NCBI RefSeq assembly: GCF_900289045.1
Contig: NZ_LT985188.1
Location: 2,542,001 to 2,606,000, forward strand
Reading direction: 5' to 3'
Origin: Micropruina glycogenica
GTDB taxonomy: Bacteria; Actinomycetota; Actinomycetes; Propionibacteriales; Propionibacteriaceae
DNA length: 64,000 bases
Below, one piece after another: positions 62,117 through 64,000 of this stretch (positions within the stretch are counted from its first letter, which is position 1; every line of letters starts with the position of its first letter). The notes under the pieces were generated by a model. That model had not been told where the DNA came from, did not search any database, and worked only from the letters and a program-made list of their open reading frames with translations. The position numbers and the translations under genes are program-made.

Positions 62117-62875
62117 CTACTTCCTTTCGCGATCTTTGGTTCCGACGGCGTCCCACCCACGCACGCGGCTGCGTGAGGGTGTGGGGGCGACGGCATCGCG
62201 GCTGCGGTACACCACGTACGGCCGGAACAGGTAGTGCAGCGGCACGGTGAAGGCGTGCACCAGCCGGCTGAACGGAATGAGGGCGATCAGCGCGAAGCCG
62301 ACCAGAATGTGCACCTTGAACTGCCAGGTGCTGGCCGCCATCGCCTCGACGTCGGGCTGAAAGATCAGCAGCGAGCGAAACCAGATCGACACGGTCTCGC
62401 GGTAGTTGTGCTCTTCGCCGGACGGCGTGTGGCCGCCGGTCAGCGTGGCGACCATGCCCAGCACGATGGCGGCGACCAGCACGACGTACATCAGCTTGTC
62501 GTTGCGGGTGGTGGCCAGGAACACCGGCCCGGTGGTGCGTCGCCGGTAGATCAGCAGCGCGATGCCCACCAGGGTGGCGACGCCGGCCGCCGTGCCCGCC
62601 CACAGTGCCACCTCGTGGTAGGTCTCTTGGCTGACCACCAGGTCCGTCCACGCTTTGGGTATCAGCAGGCCCATCAGGTGCCCCATCAGCACCACGAACA
62701 GGCCGTAGTGAAACATCGGCGACGCGATGCGCAGCAGCTTCGACTCGTACAGCTGCGACGATCGGGTCGTCCAGCCGAACTGGTCGTACTTGTAGCGCCA
62801 GATGGTGCCGGCCACCAGGGTGAACGCCACCAGGTAGGGCAGCACGCCCCACAAGAAGATGTCGATCGGGTTCAT
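62117..62875 (-). CDS. narI: Respiratory nitrate reductase gamma subunit
   Basis: The 252-residue di-haem b-type membrane subunit passes electrons from quinol to NarH. Five helices are visible, with haem-ligand histidines in SPMFHYGLFVVLMGHLMGL and in VHILVGFALIALIPFSRLVHAF. The ATG overlaps the narJ stop by four bases. The C-terminal cytoplasmic tail is Arg-rich. Confidence 0.94.
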   Translation of the reverse strand: MNPIDIFLWGVLPYLVAFTLVAGTIWRYKYDQFGWTTRSSQLYESKLLRIASPMFHYGLFVVLMGHLMGLLIPKAWTDLVVSQETYHEVALWAGTAAGVATLVGIALLIYRRRTTGPVFLATTRNDKLMYVVLVAAIVLGMVATLTGGHTPSGEEHNYRETVSIWFRSLLIFQPDVEAMAASTWQFKVHILVGFALIALIPFSRLVHAFTVPLHYLFRPYVVYRSRDAVAPTPSRSRVRGWDAVGTKDRERK

Positions 62876-63630
62876 CGCAGACTCCTCGCGTCAACCAGGG
62901 CAAGACCGGACGGCAGCGACGGGTCGAGCCCCACCAGCTCGATCGGCTGCACCTGGCCGAACCGGGCCTGCACCTCGGCCCTGGTCTGCGGTGACGCGCC
63001 CGGCAGCAGGTCACAGACCGCGACCAGTACGCCCGCGTGCGGCAGGTCGTCGGCCAGCAAGCCCAGTCGAATGAGTTCGAGGCTGGCCCTGAACCGGTTC
63101 AGCAACGCCAGGCCGCGCTCGGGGTCGGCGGCGGTGAACTCCAGCACCATGGGCAGGTGATCGGGCAGTTCGCCTGCGGTGTCGACCAGCAGCCCCGACT
63201 CGCGATAGACGGCCTTGATCGAGGCCAACACCTCGCCGCGCCGCCGGGTGTCGCCGTCGGTCCAGTAGCTCAGGTGCAGGGCGTGCCGGCGCGACAGGTC
63301 GAACTCTTGCACGTGGTACGACTGCAGCTCGCCCAGTGGTGCGCCGCGCAGGTGGGCCAGTACAGGGCGGAACTGCTTGAGCGCCCCAGTGTCGGTTAGC
63401 GCAGCCTGCACCAGGTCGATGCGCTCGAGCAGTTCCGGTTCGGGGTAGGCCAGCAGCATGGCTGCGGCCTGACAGATGACGGCAGGGTCTGCGCCGAGCG
63501 TTGCGGCAGAGATTCCGGCCTTCGCCGCAATGACGGACGCCCCCTCGTCATCCCGGCGCAGGCCGGGATCTCGCGACTCGGGGGACTCGCCGGGCTTGGA
63601 GCGCCCCAGGCTCCACCAGCGCGGGCTCAT
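62872..63630 (-). CDS. narJ: Nitrate reductase molybdenum cofactor assembly chaperone NarJ, with repeat-derived N-terminal insert
   Basis: The 252-residue chaperone helps insert Moco into NarG. The family part begins near residue 46 (ICQAAAMLLAYPEPELLERI) and includes YHVQEFDLSRRHALHLSYW and DHLPMVLEF. The ATG at 63630 overlaps the narH stop (ATGA). Between the first 11 residues and the family domain lies a stretch (SRDPGLRRDDE, AAKAGIS) encoded by an inverted pair of dispersed palindromic repeats that stay in frame. The protein is probably functional with a foreign N-terminal linker. Confidence 0.88.
   Translation of the reverse strand: MSPRWWSLGRSKPGESPESRDPGLRRDDEGASVIAAKAGISAATLGADPAVICQAAAMLLAYPEPELLERIDLVQAALTDTGALKQFRPVLAHLRGAPLGELQSYHVQEFDLSRRHALHLSYWTDGDTRRRGEVLASIKAVYRESGLLVDTAGELPDHLPMVLEFTAADPERGLALLNRFRASLELIRLGLLADDLPHAGVLVAVCDLLPGASPQTRAEVQARFGQVQPIELVGLDPSLPSGLALVDARSLR
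63509..63572. repeat. Inverted pair of dispersed palindromic repeats inside narJ
   Basis: The 27-base unit at 63546-63572 (CGTCATCCCGGCG then CAGGCCGGGATCTC) and the reverse complement of 63509-63535 match at 23 of 27 positions, separated by 10 bases. The pair can fold into one long hairpin. Related copies are at 27442-27466 and 38224-38294. Confidence 0.8.
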
Positions 63631-64000
63631 TTCGCGTCCTCGTTGCCGTCCCAGTTCAACAAGCCGTCGCGGTTGTGCAGTTGCGCGCTGGACGCGGCAG
63701 CTTCGGCCTGCTGCCGGGCCTTCAGCGCCGAGTAGGTTTCGATCGCGACCGGCACCGGCCGTCCGGACGCCTCACCGAACGGCCCCGAGTTGTACATGCC
63801 CGGGCCGCCCTCGAAGTCGAGCGAGCAGGCCAACTCTTCGAGGTTGTGCGCCTCTTCGTGGTGCGCCTTCGGAATGACGTAGCGCTCGTCGTACTTCGCG
63901 ATGGCCAACAGCCGGTACATCTGCTCCATGGCCTGCGGAGTCATGCCGACCGCCTCGGCCAGTTCGGCGTCGCGGCCGGTACCCAACGTGACCCCACGCA
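63627..64000 (-). CDS. narH: Respiratory nitrate reductase beta subunit (C-terminal part)
   Basis: Only the last 123 or so residues are present; the gene runs off the right edge. The visible part (YRLLAIAKYDERYVIPKAH, ELACSLDFEGGPGMYNSGPFGE) is the NarH C-terminal region after the Fe-S domains. Its TGA overlaps the narJ start (ATGA), giving the standard narGHJI order with narG expected beyond the window. Confidence 0.92.
   Translation of the reverse strand, partial: RGVTLGTGRDAELAEAVGMTPQAMEQMYRLLAIAKYDERYVIPKAHHEEAHNLEELACSLDFEGGPGMYNSGPFGEASGRPVPVAIETYSALKARQQAEAAASSAQLHNRDGLLNWDGNEDAK

Overview
The window is high-GC bacterial DNA with dense, short-spaced operons, frequent ATGA, TGATG and GTGA start/stop overlaps and GTG starts. 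It is chromosomal and almost certainly from an actinobacterium. Support comes from the CDP-glycerol-type wall polymer cluster, the DUF222/HNH protein, the NrtR-type regulator, the Eis-type acetyltransferase and the membrane-fused copper nitrite reductase. The nitrite reductase and nitrate genes would suit a Propionibacteriales-like lineage, but that rank is a guess.

Layout. 1-1261: Moco genes moeB and moeA (moeA is cut by the left edge). 1430-20032: a cell-envelope region. It holds a minus-strand wall teichoic acid block (SDR, TarI-like cytidylyltransferase, two TagF/TagB-type polymerases and a TagD-oxidoreductase fusion), two tandem TagE/TarM-like glycosyltransferases, secreted FN3-nuclease, CopC-like, PLD-like and FN3 proteins, and the TagGH exporter. 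20147-29556: pgi, a LAS-type peptidase, a run of small housekeeping or hypothetical genes, a VanY-type lipoprotein and the NAD regulator nrtR. 29557-38381: an accessory segment. It has two decayed genes, a complete fructosamine-utilisation operon (frlB-O-N-M-D-R), IS481 and IS3 relics, and a stranded integration site made of a tRNA-Gly(CCC) 3' half, repeated GTTACC arm sites and a truncated integrase. 38382-42612: DUF222/HNH, Eis-type acetyltransferase and a nitronate monooxygenase-like gene. 42837-50691: the nadABC operon, a PFK with mixed phosphoryl-donor signature, two linked membrane/hydrolase genes, an alcohol dehydrogenase and a cytidylate kinase-like gene. 50745-53827: molybdate uptake (modC, modB, modA and an HTH-Mop regulator). 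53908-64000: a nitrogen-oxide respiration region with DUF2249, membrane-fused NirK, an ArsR-like regulator, hemerythrin, MoaB/Mog, NarK2, NarK1, NarI, NarJ and the end of NarH.

How it fits together. Both ends serve molybdenum-dependent nitrate respiration. ModABC brings in molybdate, MoeA/MoeB/MoaB build the cofactor, NarGHJI reduces nitrate, NarK1/K2 move nitrate and nitrite, NirK reduces nitrite, and hemerythrin plus DUF2249 probably handle NO or redox stress. NrtR at 28669 is the natural candidate to control nadABC at 42837, which carries a perfect inverted repeat just upstream of nadA. The envelope region makes and exports an anionic wall polymer and adds secreted surface proteins.

Signs of transfer. 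The frl operon writes Ile-Leu and Phe-Leu mostly as ATC-CTN and TTC-CTN, whereas the resident genes prefer ATT-CTG and TTT-CTG. Together with decayed genes on its left and IS/integrase relics on its right, this supports acquisition from another genome. A palindromic dispersed repeat (core GTCATCCCGGCG...GCCGGGATCT) occurs several times, including an inverted pair inside the narJ reading frame.
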